A stretch of DNA of 64,000 nucleotides from Dicaeum eximium. Lineage: Eukaryota; Chordata; Aves; Passeriformes; Dicaeidae. The notes beneath the pieces were generated by a model. The model saw only the letters and a list, made by a program, of their open reading frames with translations. It was not told where the DNA came from and ran no database searches. Shown here piece by piece: positions 9,901-22,800 of the stretch. Made by a program: the position numbers and the translations under genes. The stretch covers positions 1,970,294-2,034,293 of the forward strand of contig VWZP01009941.1 of the NCBI GenBank assembly GCA_013396995.1, read 5' to 3'. Every line of letters starts with the position of its first letter. Positions within the stretch are counted from its first letter, which is position 1.

Positions 9901-12900
9901 CAACTAGATTTTCTTTTCTATTTTCAACATATTTAAGTAATTATTCTTGGAGACAGAAGATGAAAATGAACCAAACAGTAGATTTTCACTTAGAAATCAG
10001 TATTTTCCTGGTTCACAAAGAGTATTTTTATGAGGTTTTTGGATACATAAGTACAGTGCTACGTAGTGCAAAGTCATAAAATAATAATAAAATCTTGTGA
10101 GATTATAATATCAGTTTTCCATTGTTCACCAGATATTAGTCCAGGGGATAAAATAAATTTGAGGCTTCCTGTCTTTCCTATAATTAGAATCACCTCTTTG
10201 TCTTTCCACAAACATACTTCTTTTACTACATTTAAGAGACCAACAAATAAAAAAGTCTAAACAAATTTTCCTTGTCATTTAAAGAAATTTCATCTTTGAA
10301 TCAGCAGTTCAGATTTTCACTGCAAAATGTACTTCAATTGGAAACAATAGGTAGGCATAGGAGAGCCCTTTTGAGCTTGACAGAGTTTACCAGTTGCACC
10401 AGTCAAGTAGATGCAATTCATCTATCACATCACAGGGGGATTGAACAGACAGAAATTTTTAAAACTTTATTGTATGCTTAAAGGTGTGAAAGTAGTGTTT
10501 CCAAACAAATAATTTGTTGTTTGGGTTCTAGTTAATAGAGTTCACTGTATTCCTAGAAAGTTCCTTATTTAGACTTTCTGTCACTGTGAATTATTATTTT
10601 TAGCAAAAAAAAATAGTGATTGAAGAGGAAGAGAAAAGCAAATGAGAAATGCTAGTCAAGAGATTTATTATTTTTTTACTAATGGCATGATCAAAAATGG
10701 TCTTTTTGAAACATTGAAGTTCCATATTCCTTTTATTCTCTGTGTCTGAAAAGTTTAGGGAAATAAGTAACTGCCCAAATAACTTCTAAAATCTATAAGG
10801 TTTTATCATTTTAATATATCATTCAACAATAGTGCTCACTGAATAAGATCAACATTAAAAATAAATACCATTTATCTTAGGAGCCATCATATTAGTATTT
10901 TAGTCTATGGTATTATGCAATATCTTAATTGCTGCATTATAATTTGAAGCACAAAGGAATTAATTCTGATCTGAATTATATCAGGAGCAACTGGATTTAG
11001 TGCACAAGACAAGATCGCTCCTATATTTTTTGTAAGGCTATAGACCTCAGCTTGGGAAGAGATGGGGGTCAAATTGAATAAAAAATCAGAGCACTCCACT
11101 CCAGCAGCTTCCAGACAGCATAATGCAAATACATGAGAGAACCATCCTCCCTACTGAGAACTAGAATTGAATGCATAATTATATTTTTGCTGTTTGGGAA
11201 GGAAGGGAAATGGAGGAAGGAAAGGAGTGTGATAGATTCAGCATGACAATATTGGTTCCCAAATTAGAAAGCCCTGACCAGAGGATATAATCTATAACAC
11301 TTTTTCTTCTGTGTCTTGTGTCCTGTACCAGACATGGCAAGGTAAAATCCAAACTTTCCAATCACTTCTAAAAAGCCTGCTTAAACTTCTGCATTTAGTA
11401 ATTCCATTTAATTCAGAAAGGTATTTCACATTACTTTTTCCACCCCAAAAATGCCAGCAGTAGGAGATTTCAAATTTCAACTCTTGTTCTAGTTTAAGGG
11501 GAAAAAAATTAATGAGGTAATTTCTTGAGGAACCGAAATTAACTGTTAGTTCTACTATACTTCATTGTAGTGCTCCTTATGCTCCTGAGCTGAGGCTGGC
11601 AAAGAGGTGTAATGCCACTAATCAGAGTGTGATCACTGTGTCTATGCTCTTGTAAGGCAATTTGAAGTTTTTGTCATAGCTTGTATTCATGATTCCCCAG
11701 GGCCTCTTTTCACTCTGGTTCACTTTCCAAAAGCCCAGCCTGTTGAATCAATCAAACTGTCTGGATTCCTCAGCTAGGCACCAGCTCAGTCCTGCTGGTT
11801 CCTTCCCAGGAGAAGTTTCTTCAGAGGAAATTGCAGAGAAGGTAGAAAGAAAAATTGAACATTCACACAAGCATGCATTCTCCCATGGAGGAAAATAATT
11901 TACTCATTGCAAATAACTTCTACTTCAAACTGATCAGAAAAGCAGTGAGTGCTACTGGCCAGGCAATACTACATGGCAAAACGATAGACAAATCTAGAAA
12001 GCTAAGCCAGCAGACATGGCTTACTAATTTGCAAAAAAACATGGCTGGGAGAAAAAACACACAGGTGAAGAAAGCTGGATTTGGAAGGACAGTACTGCAA
12101 GGAAAAAGCATTGGACTAAAATCTCAGATGAGGATGACAGAGAGGATGACCCCCAGAGGATGACTCTGGGGGTGAATGAAGGATAGGCAGGAGGGAAGGT
12201 CCTTGTGACTGCAGTGGGGTGGTCAATGAATCTGTGTGGAAGCCACAGCTACAGACAGGATCAGAGCTTGAGGCAAATACAAGGAATGGGGAAATCAAAA
12301 TACCAAAGGGAGCTTCAAAAGTTTTCCTAAATGTTGATACCAAAAAGTAAATTTTAGGCACTGTATTGTATTGCCACTTTGCCATGAAAGAAGTGATTTC
12401 ATAAATTTACAAAAGGATTTAAAACCTTCTCTTAAAATCCTAGCCATTACAGATATCGGTACTTACATGGCTTATCTTTTCAGCCATCTTTTCTTATTCA
12501 CAGGGGTTTTCCCTGGAGGAACTATAGTTTCTCAAGGTACAAGCAGAATCTAGAAATTACACCATGATTTTCTAAAACCAGCTTCATGTCAACACATGCT
12601 TTCACCAGGCACCATGTGTCTACTTCAACTGACCTTACCCAATTACTTAATTGTATAACTCACTCTAACAAAGGTTAAGACATAAAGGTTTTAGAAAGTT
12701 ACACGAAATAATATAATTGTCACAGATTACTTTCTCATATGATAGTGTCATTAAAATCAGGTAAATAGATGAAGGGTCATGATGTAAGTAAGCTCACTGA
12801 AATTAAAATTCACATTTCAAGGCAGCAGCACTGCTGCCTGATGTACATGTACACTGTAGTGTCTCCTTTTTGGGAGTAGGAAATCCTTGTCTCTTTCTGA

Positions 12901-15900
12901 CTTGCATAAATGACAGGAAACTCATATGAGGAAATCCTCTACACTCTTAGCATTTTCAACTAGGACAAGGGAACAAAGAGGAAAGGCAATTTGCTGTGTT
13001 TTTTCAGGTTGATCAACAAACATCCCTTGTTGTGCTTCAACACGCATCCTCAACTGTAAAACCATGGCTTCTGTGTGGGTGGGAAAATGCCCTGTGGTTT
13101 AACAGCAGTGTTCATTATATGCATGCTCAGGTTACACCAGAAGAATGTATCCCAGATCCTCTGCTTGGGAAACATTGCCCTGTTTCTCATCCCCTTCGAT
13201 TATCCCCTTGTCGTTGTGCAGGTTATCTGTGGGCACAGGTTATCTGATGTATGCTATGCCTTGGATAAGAAAAAAAATTAGTCACGTTGCACCAGCAGAG
13301 TATTCTATTTTACAGTTTACACTGTTGTTTTTCCCATCAGAAGTCATTTAGCTTCTTTGACAGCAGAGCTACCAGGGAAGTCCAAGCTGCTTCTCCACCC
13401 TGCTGCCAGGTTGTGTTCAGCCCCTAGTTAATCTTCCAGAATTATAGCACATATTTTTTTCCCCTGGGTATATGAGATTGTACTTGACATTTTAGGATCT
13501 GCTTTCTGTGAATGGGTCCAATTTATCCTGGAATGCAGACTGTGCTGTGCAATCTGCATTGCCATCATGATTTATCCCTTCATGCCTGCTTCCAGCATCT
13601 GCAAATACAGTCACTTGGTGGTTGTGTATTTGTTTCCACAATGTCCATAAAAATATTACCTTTGGTAAGGTCAGGTATGTATGTTTCTGATGCTACTTTG
13701 TAAGATCAGCCATACAGCATTTCTTGTTTCCCAAGTGTCTAATTTATATTATATAATGTTAATTTATATTAGCTTGAAGGCCATGAAAGACTAAGTTAAA
13801 TACCATATACAAGTGTATTACATCAGCACAGTTACAAAATCCATTTATAACTGAAGTTCATCAGAGTACAACCTGAACTGAGGTTGCCAAGTCCTCTTTC
13901 TAAAACCAAATTAGTAAGCATCAATATACTTCTATTGATGGTACTTCATCTTTTACATTTTATAACTGATGGGGTCAAGCATGTTGTTTGAGTGCAGCAC
14001 TGGAGGAATTCCATTGCATGCTCAGAATTATTAACAACAATTAACAGCAAGACAGAAAATTCTTCAGCCAGCTCATCTGGAGTTATTGTATGCAAGTTCT
14101 CTCTTCCTTCATTTTAGAATATTTATTTCTTTTTAGAATTTTTATTAATGTAGTTTAAAACTTACATTTCCATTTTGGCCGAGCAAATTATCTAGTACCC
14201 TGATCAGATGTAAATACATCCTTTTGCTCCTTACCAAATACTGTAGCTAATATTAGCCCTCTCCTATCAATCTTACCTGCAGTTTTACCTTCTCTTGTTT
14301 CTACTTTAAATTTCCTTCTGTTGTCCCTCGTTTTACTAGGCTTAAATTTTCTTTGGATTTGTGTGGTAATTTTTATTGACATATTTATGTTTTCTATCTA
14401 CTTCTAACTATTGTCTTTCCTTCCTTTTCCAGAAAATATTTTAAATAAAATTGTTCATTTTAATATTTAAAATACTGCTTAACACCATGTAATGAAGTCT
14501 TGTTACACACCCTAATTTTCATTAATACTGTTAATTTTCTTATGTAATACATTCTCAGTTCTCCTTATTCCTTAACTAACTTTTTTCTAGGAAACTTAAT
14601 TCAGGCATATGTAGAATTTATTTGTATGTGTATCCTCATTAAATGCAAACACTTCTGTAAATGCCTACTCAGCCCTAAACACGTGCACATGTAACAGAGC
14701 TTGGCTGAGCCTGCTCTCCCTGTGACCTCATTTGGTGTAATTGGTTGTGAGCATTGTGTCTTCAGGCCACCACAATCTTCCAACCTGGTGCTCATTCCAG
14801 CTCTTCCCACCACAGTCAGGTTCCCGTGTGTGCCATCTATTGAGTACTGGAAAAATATCATCAGTAATCCCTGAAATCTCTCACACAGTTTTACTGCTGT
14901 CTTCATGAGACTTCCATTCTTCACGTCAGCAATGACAATGCCATTTCTGTTTTCACATATTATTGACAGGCACTTAAGGGCTTATTTGCTGGGTATTTTA
15001 ATGTTAGTTTGTAGGTCTGGTTTTTTTTTTAAGCTATTTGCTTTTAACCTTCCTGATTTAATGCTTTCCATATATTATTCATTCTTACATTAAGTCAGAT
15101 TTTAAATGTGTGTGTGATTTACCAGAAGAAAAACTCTACAGATTTAGTCCCTGATTGATTTTTTTTAATAATCTTTGCACTTAATTATCTTAGAGTGGCT
15201 AATGACCTTTTATCACATTAGATTGTTAATGCAGTCATATGCAAAGAAATTGAGTTTGGGTGTAATTCAGATCTAAATCTTAACCAAGTGACACCAAATG
15301 CAATGCACTAATAGACAAAATTAGAGTCCAGCCAGTGGCATGGTATTACTGTTTTCCTCATGATTTATTGTATACTAAAAGAAACCAGTAGTTGTCAGAG
15401 GAAATTCATTTACTTGATTCTGACTGACAAGATTTCACATGTGCTGGAACATATTTTATTGCAGTTTCTATAACAATGCATGCTGCTATCCTGGTTTTTG
15501 TGGGTTTTACCTAGGATGACACACAACTCTTAGATCTGCTTTTATTATTCATCAGAGGGATAGCATAGGAGTAAATAGCAAGGACAGGAAATATTCCTGT
15601 CCTGCTGCTGTCATTACATGCTTGATTTAGCAAGTTAATAATATGACTGTAAAGGCTGTTTATATAGATAATAATCTCATATAAAACTGCAGAGTTTGGG
15701 CCCAGAAAATGCTGATAACATCTCCAAAACCAAATCTGTGATGGAAATTTCCAAGAAAATCACTTTGATAGGAGATCACTAGTTTTACTGCAGGCCAGAT
15801 GCAAACTGAAAGATAACTGAATGTGTTGATGCTTTCATCTTGGAGGTGCCAAGTCTACTGCATTTCCCATTTTATTTCTTACTCAAAAGTGGGCCATACT

Positions 15901-16288
15901 TGACTTTGCTTCTGTAAAAATATCAAGCTGTGGAAAATACATTGGATAGTGGGAAATAAATTCATAAATTGCCAGATATTAGTTTTTTTATGATTCTATA
16001 TTCAAATTTTCTCAATAATAAAGAAAAAGTAATATTCTGTCATGATAAAAACGACACTGCCCAAAAGATATTGCAACCTATTCCAACTGTATTTAATAGG
16101 GCAGACTTTTAGCCAAATGAGAAGAACCTAGACAGATCCCAAAACACTTATATGCATTACTGAATGTACCACATATTTTCCAGTACCTGCAGAACTAAGT
16201 AGAACACTATCTTTGTTCTTTGAGTGCTCACATGCCTGAGGACACCTAGCAGGAATCTGCTTTGTTTTTTCCTTTGTCACAGGCAAAA
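6901..16288. other. Intergenic, no gene recognised
   Basis: About 9.4 kb of AT-rich DNA. I looked specifically for RING and zinc-finger exons of RNF125, which sits between TRAPPC8 and RNF138 in mammals, and saw none on either strand. The open frames here (at most about 107 codons) have no recognisable domain and no consistent splice context. A perfect 10-bp stem hairpin lies at 12149-12173. Confidence 0.6.
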
Positions 16289-16293
16289 CCAAC

Positions 16294-16939
16294 TGTCTTG
16301 GTTTAAAAAGACAGGTGTCTGCTAAGGAAGAAAAAACACAAACCCCCTCCCTCCAAATCACCACAATTTTTTGAAATTAAAACGCTCTCAGGCAAAAAAA
16401 TATGGGGATAGGAATAACAGTTTTTACTAGGAAAAAAAAACTAAAGGAAACAAAGGTACTAGTACCAGCAAACAATAAAAGAAACAAACAAACAAACAAA
16501 CAAAAACCTTGACAGAGTCAAGATATGACCTGCCACCCTGGGGCAGGGTGTGGATAACAGTCCAGTTGAGCAGTGGCTGCAGTTCTCTTAGAGTGGGAGC
16601 CACGGCTCTGTCAAAACAACAGTTCAGTAGAGAAGAGTGTAGGCAGATGGGTCTGGTTTTCCTCTGGAGATCCAGTGGAGAATCCAGGCTCTCTTTGTTT
16701 CTAAAAGTGTCTCTTTTTATCCCAGTAGAAATGCTTGGCCCCCTCCCCCTGGGCAGAGCACCTCACAATGGGAATAATGTAATCTTATCAGTCATGTGGA
16801 GGCACTTAATGGCCCATTAACAAAAAATGTCTTCCCAGGGGAGGTATTGTTTGTGAAGAGATAAGGGAAACCTGCCCAGATAATAACCCCATCTTTATCA
16901 GATGGCAAATAGAATATTTTATTTTAACAATCCAGGACA
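16294..16939 (-). mobile_element. Solo LTR of an endogenous retrovirus
   Basis: A 646-bp segment whose termini are an imperfect inverted repeat: minus strand TGTCCTGG at the start and CCAAGACA at the end. This gives the canonical TG...CA ends. A TATA-like GGGATAAAAAGAG lies on the minus strand (plus-strand 16711-16723). The ends are bracketed by CCAAC duplications and no internal viral sequence lies on either side, so it is a solo LTR left by LTR-LTR recombination. An (AAAC)n simple repeat (about 16482-16505) has grown inside it. The sequence resembles an LTR family I associate with songbird genomes; the family name is not assigned. Confidence 0.8.
16482..16505. repeat. (AAAC)n microsatellite
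   Basis: Five to six tandem AAAC units inside the solo LTR. Confidence 0.85.
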
Positions 16940-16944
16940 CCAAC

Positions 16945-19721
16945 CCAACAGTTGCTTTGGTAGATTGCTTTGACAGCTGCAGTAAGGTCACTGTGTGGTG
17001 TTTGTACGTGTTCAACTCCTTCCATGATTTTTGCTTGGCTTCAGCACTCATTTCCACTGTGGGCAGAGAAGTTTCATGTACATCGATGAATATCCCTGAC
17101 ATGAGAGAATATGACAAGAAAAATCACAGCTTTGTTTCCATAGCTCAGCACTCCTTGAGCACCTTAATTTCCTACTAAAATTAACCTACGTTTGTGTCTG
17201 TTAGCCAACACAAGGACATGTCTCATATCTTCTGTTGCCCTATCTTGTCATTTGCCACAGACATCCCCATCACTGCTATCATCAGAGTACTGGGTAAAGA
17301 AATAACAGGCTGAAAACAGATAGAAATGAGAATCCTTCATAACATTTACAAATAGAGCAAAATAAATTTCTCTGAAATATCTGTTGTCATTGTTTGTAAC
17401 ATTTAGCCATTAAGCCCTTCCCTGTTTTCTTTGACAGAGGTAGCTGATGGTCCCTCATGCTAGCACAAGGAATGAGGGCCACAGCTGCCCACACCTGAGA
17501 AAATGCCATCTCCAGTGCTAATGGAAATGTGTTTTTTAAACTAATCAACGACTGAATGACCAGCTTTCAGATAACCTACCTCTGCCTACCACTATCTTAA
17601 ATGCTTTGTCATTACATCTGTGCTCGACAGTTACTCCCTTTCCAAGCCTGGCACTTGGCACAGGCCTCCTTCTGCTGATCATGGCAGGCAGAAGTGTCAC
17701 TTAAGCCAGTGTTCAGGAATGATTTCGGGAGGAAAAAATGAGTAAAAAGGACAAAAGGTTTCCTTGCATGTTTCTGAGTTCCTTTGTTTCCAGGAGCACT
17801 CACTGGCCTCAGAAGCTTAATCAGCTTTGCAGTGCTCTTTCCCAACAGTGACCTGGCTTAGTAGTTGCTCCTTTCCCACTATTCATCTGGCAGGGCTTGT
17901 TTTCACTGTTTATGCCAGGTCACAGATTAGGGAAAATTAGGTGCTCCTGATCTGAGACACACAAATATATGCATGCATGTCTAAAAGTGCAACTCTTTAG
18001 AGCAGCCACAGTATCTCCTAGAGGAACTAATGTATTAGCTTTTGTTGGATTTGGGAAGTGTTAGGTAGCCTCTGAATAGAGACTCAAGGCAATTGTTTGG
18101 AGGCCAGGCAGGAAGGGAAAAAATTGTAGGGCTTTAGCAGTGTTCAGAGTCAATATCCTGAGATACTTAGGTTTTACCTAATCTATCTGCACTGTGTTAA
18201 GTTTTGTGTTTGCTTATTTGTCTTATGTGTTTAGGTGCAGTCTGAGCAAACAAAGTGATAAATTGGGTTAAGGGTGGAGGGGTTTTTGTGATTGAACCTG
18301 AAATTTTTGCAAATTGTTTTTATAGGCAAGTGAAGAAATCACTGGCTAACAGCAAAAGACCATTTGCATATAGTGTATGAGTGCAGTTGTTCTTCACCCA
18401 TCTTTCTATCCTTTATATCAACTCATTTTCCTGCTACTGACAGTTTTAGAGGGAGGGTGAGCAAACTGGCAAAGGGTAATCTGATTTTATATTCTATTAC
18501 ATTAAAAGGAGAAAGCTCTCAGACAGCATTTGTGAACCTTGTACAGGGTTATTTATAGAAGATTCATCTGTTCCTCGGGGAAACAAAGAAACCTTTTCAA
18601 CCCTGTCTAAAGTACAGGAATGATCTAAGTTAAAACCTGCCTGCGGGCAAACAGTGTGTAACAATTCAGAGTTTATCCTTGGACAGGGAGCATGTTGGGT
18701 CTCTGCTGTACCCTATTTGCACCTTGTGCAATCATCTATACTTCTGTGAAATAACTGCAAAATACCACCTTTTGTCTGACTTAGGCTTTGATTGTATTTT
18801 ATAGGGCTCCGTGGAGCTATAGATGATGGTGACTTCCAAAGAAGAGATTACAACTGAAATTCTCATATAGATCGACCACACGTTAGAAATGCTGCTGCTG
18901 AGTGCTCTGGCAAGCTTGGCAGGTTGCTTTACAGTGGTTGGAGGTTTTGCCTCAGTATCAAACCCCACTCTCTGCCGGAGCTGCCTTCTACATAGCAGAG
19001 CTGCTGGGAGCAAGGTGGACTCCTGCCTCAGCAGTTCTGGTTGCAAAGATTAACATTTTAGCAACGGGGAAAACAGATGGATTTGCTCTAAAATGGCCAG
19101 CTGAGTAGAAGTATCTGAGGAAAAGTCTGTGATACACTGAAGGTTCCAGTCTGGTACAACAGCTTCTTCTAGCTCCTCCAAAGCCAGAGGGGTTGTCAGT
19201 GAGTCAGTCAGTGTGCATCTTTGCTTTTGTCCTTCCATGCAGCCCCAGGCTGTTATTTGAGCTTCAGATCCCTATCTCGTCAGGATGGAAAGCAGTAAGC
19301 AAGTGTAAAGGAAGGCCTTTTTCTCTCCCATTAGCACCAGGAGTTTTCAATAGCGCTCAGGTACTTAAAGGGCAGCAATGTTTTATCTATATCTCTGCAA
19401 GAAAATTCACCAAAGCTTATCCGTCATATCTGACAAATTTGACAAAAGCAGAAAAAAGCTTTCAAAAGCAGCTGCAGTGACCACTAATTCAATTTGCTGT
19501 TGTTCCTAAAACCAGAGACGTGGCTAAAATACTCCCAGAGGTACGTATGCCTTTACCCAAGCCAGATCCCGAGATGGCTAAATCAAGGAACCACTTGCCA
19601 CGAAACAGCCCAACACTTCCCCTTCAACTGCTGCCTAAAACCCCCGAATGTAACTCTTCAGCTCCTGCCTTCATCATGTGTTGGAGAAATTGCCTTGTCT
19701 CAACAACCTGGATAGTTTATA
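16945..19721. other. Intergenic, nothing recognised
   Basis: AT-rich sequence with only short open frames on both strands. No exon, repeat family or regulatory block was recognised. Confidence 0.55.
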
Positions 19722-19801
19722 GCATCATAGAATATCCTGAGTTTAAAGGGACCCACAGGATCATGGAGTCCAGCTCCTGACCCTGCACAGGACAACCCCA
19801 A
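19722..19801 (-). mobile_element. CR1 LINE 3'-end fragment
   Basis: CATCATAGAATATCCTGAGT, then AAAGGGACCCACAGGATCAT and GAGTCCAGCTCCTGACCCTG, is the reverse complement of the terminal 80 bp of a CR1 subfamily. Short, diverged and non-coding. Confidence 0.75.
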
Positions 19802-22800
19802 AATGGTTGTCTCTTATAGGAGCAGCATGAAGTATTCTTCTGTTTGTGGGCTCAGGAAGACTTTAGGTAAGCTGTTAATGTTAATGCATATTTGTGACAT
19901 TGTCCAGCAGCAACACAACAAAAATGAAATAATCTTTGCTGTGATGTCAGGTTTTGAAATCACTGACTGTAGGCTTTGCCTGGCCCATGGGGAATGAGTT
20001 CCTCTCTTCTGCTCTCAGTTAATCCCCACACATTGTGAATTTTGGTGCTACCAGAAGGCTCAGCTTGTTCTGTTTTCAGAGCTCTGCTTGATGCGAGCAG
20101 GGCTGCACGATCAATTAGCACAATCTTAACATATTCTAAGAAGAACAAATATCCTACATGTTACACTAGGGATGTCACGTGGTGCAAAATATTTATTCTT
20201 TTTTATACACCCAGCCTTATTGAAAGCCTATTTTAAAGCATTTGGGTTTGTTTCTTTCTATGTATAGATTCTGTCATTTCTGTATTTCTGCAGGTTGAGA
20301 GAATATGGCATGGATGTGTCCTTCCTGCTGCACTTCTCTTCCTTCTGCAGGAATTCCAGCCACTGTTATGGCCAAGACAGAAAGTACATACTGAAATTGA
20401 ACAGAATGCAAAATATGGGTTTGAAGCCTTGAACACTAACTGCTAAATAATTTCAGAGATGTATCCATGCATGGCAACTAACATGATTAAGATCCCTTTT
20501 TAATGACAGGTATAAACAGAAATTCCACCAGCATAATGATGGAAGAATAAGTTTTTGTAATTCATCAAGCTCATATCTAAAAGAGCTCATTCTGCCCATG
20601 CCATTGCAAGTATTAATCTCAGACCTAAACCTACAGGAGCTGAATCTTCTTGACCCACTACATTGGCTTTGACCAGATAAAGGACATAAAAATACCTCAA
20701 GATTGTGCTCCATGAGAAGTATAGGACTTCACTGTTACATGGAGGTTCTGAGTTCACGGAAATCAGACAGCCAGTAGCAGCAGCAATATCAAATCCCAAT
20801 TATCCTTAATGAATCTGTAAGAAAGTTTGGCTGAAGACTACACTGAAGTCAGAATCAGGCCTTCACATCGCAATACTTTTTGCTTTTAGTACAGTTGGTC
20901 TAGATTTTCATTACAAAAAACAAGCCAGATGTGATTTTGGAGGGTCCCCCTTCCCAAACTAAAATTTTTCCCTTTCACCTTCAAGATTTAATTCAAAAAT
21001 AGTAAGAGTGAACATAATGGACAAATAAATTCACCACAAACTAATAATTATTTCACCCAAATGGACTTTATTTTTATTAGCTGAATGTTATTATTATATA
21101 TTAGTGCAATACTGACCCAGTAATAAAATGCTTGAGGAACTGAGCCAGTAGTCAAAGGAGATTCTTCCCTAGCTATAGCCACAGTGTTGTAATAAGGTTT
21201 GAACTAGAATATATTGAGTAATGATTTAGCATTAATTAGTCATGGTATAAAACACAGCAAGCTGCTGTTTCTCATTGCTTAGGTATGCCTGAGTAAAATG
21301 AGACCTCATTTAAGAATTTATTAAAAATATGTAGAAAAATATGAGCCTATACGGAAGCTTGGACTTGCTGTAACAAGGTAGACCTCAGTGCTGAAAACAT
21401 TTTAAAAGCACTTTTAAATTTGTTATCCCAACGTAGTAAATTCAATTTGGTAGAAGAATTCTTTGTTGAATTTATTCTGTTTTGTTTTGTTTTAGTTGGA
21501 CTTGTTTCTGTTTCAGGTAATTCAACATGAATCCTTTACTAATATTTTCTAAATTATAATATTGGAATAGTACTTAAGATGGATGCTAATTTTTGTATAT
21601 GACTACAAAACATTTTACTGGCACTTAGTAGTTTGATAGAATTTAGCTCCACATGACCTGCTTTCTAGAAACAGACATATTTTGAAAAGTCAGCAGTTTT
21701 TGCTGTTTTTCTTGGGGGAGAATTATATTTACTTTCAAATAAAACTCCTTGAAAATGTTGAATAAGACTGATCATAACCTAAATATAATTGACCTCTCCT
21801 AAGAATTTGCTCTTCATAAATAGTTTTGAATTATGAAGATTGGCAGCTCTTATTAATATATAGTACATAGAAAGAATATGTATATTTTTAAAATATATAT
21901 ATGTTGTATGTCAAAAGTTCAAATTCTTTGTTCCTTTCATTCTCTTTCAGAGCAAGACATGTTAGAGAATTCAGTTAAGTATGTAGCCATTCTAAAATTA
22001 CTCAGGTCTTGAAATTCAATGGTCTTTAGTTTTGTTCATTAATGATAAGAAACAATTTTGATATCATTATTGAAATGTTTTTATTTATGAATTTAAAGTC
22101 CCTATACTCTTTGCTGTGTAAATTCCTAAATGACATTCTATTCAGGTTGCTGAAGACAGACTTACCTCCATATCAGTTACTGATGCTCAGAAAAACTTGA
22201 ACATTGATCCACACACATTTGAAAATTGCACTGACCTGAAAAATTGGCTCCACCATGCAAAAGGACCAGGCTCTGTACTGAAAAATGAGTAGGAATCCTC
22301 GGCTAAGAGGTGTTGATACTCAATGAGCACTCCTGAGAATTGATAGTTTGGTCACGCCTGCTCCAAGAATATCACAGCAATTAAATTATGCTTTTAGAAA
22401 ATGCCTGTAGTGGTAGTGATCAGTATTTTCACCTGTTCTTCTCTAAGGTCATGGATAAGCATAACATAAGTTGAGTGCTTTTCTGGATCGATATCCTGAC
22501 ATGCTGGCACAGTTCTGTGCAGCATCCATTAGCAAGGCTGACCTCTTGCCAGCACAGAATACATCAGGTGCCTGTTACACGCCTGTAGTGCAGTGCACAG
22601 CAGAAGAAGGATCTTTCTGATGTCTGGCCAAGGAAATCTCAATACTTCTTTTATGGTTTGTAGTAAAAATGTATCAGTTACTCAGCATCCACTAAAAACA
22701 TACTACTTCTTATTCCCAGATCCTCTTTTCATTATTGCCCGTGCAAAGTCAATGAGGGTGAGCTAATGGGCCATGTCTCATGCACCACACATCGGAATGG

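Larger units (their letters stand above)
16289..16944 (-). repeat. Target-site duplication pair around solo LTR
   Basis: CCAAC at 16289-16293 and again at 16940-16944 directly bracket the LTR. A 5-bp direct duplication is the footprint expected of retroviral integrase. Confidence 0.7.
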
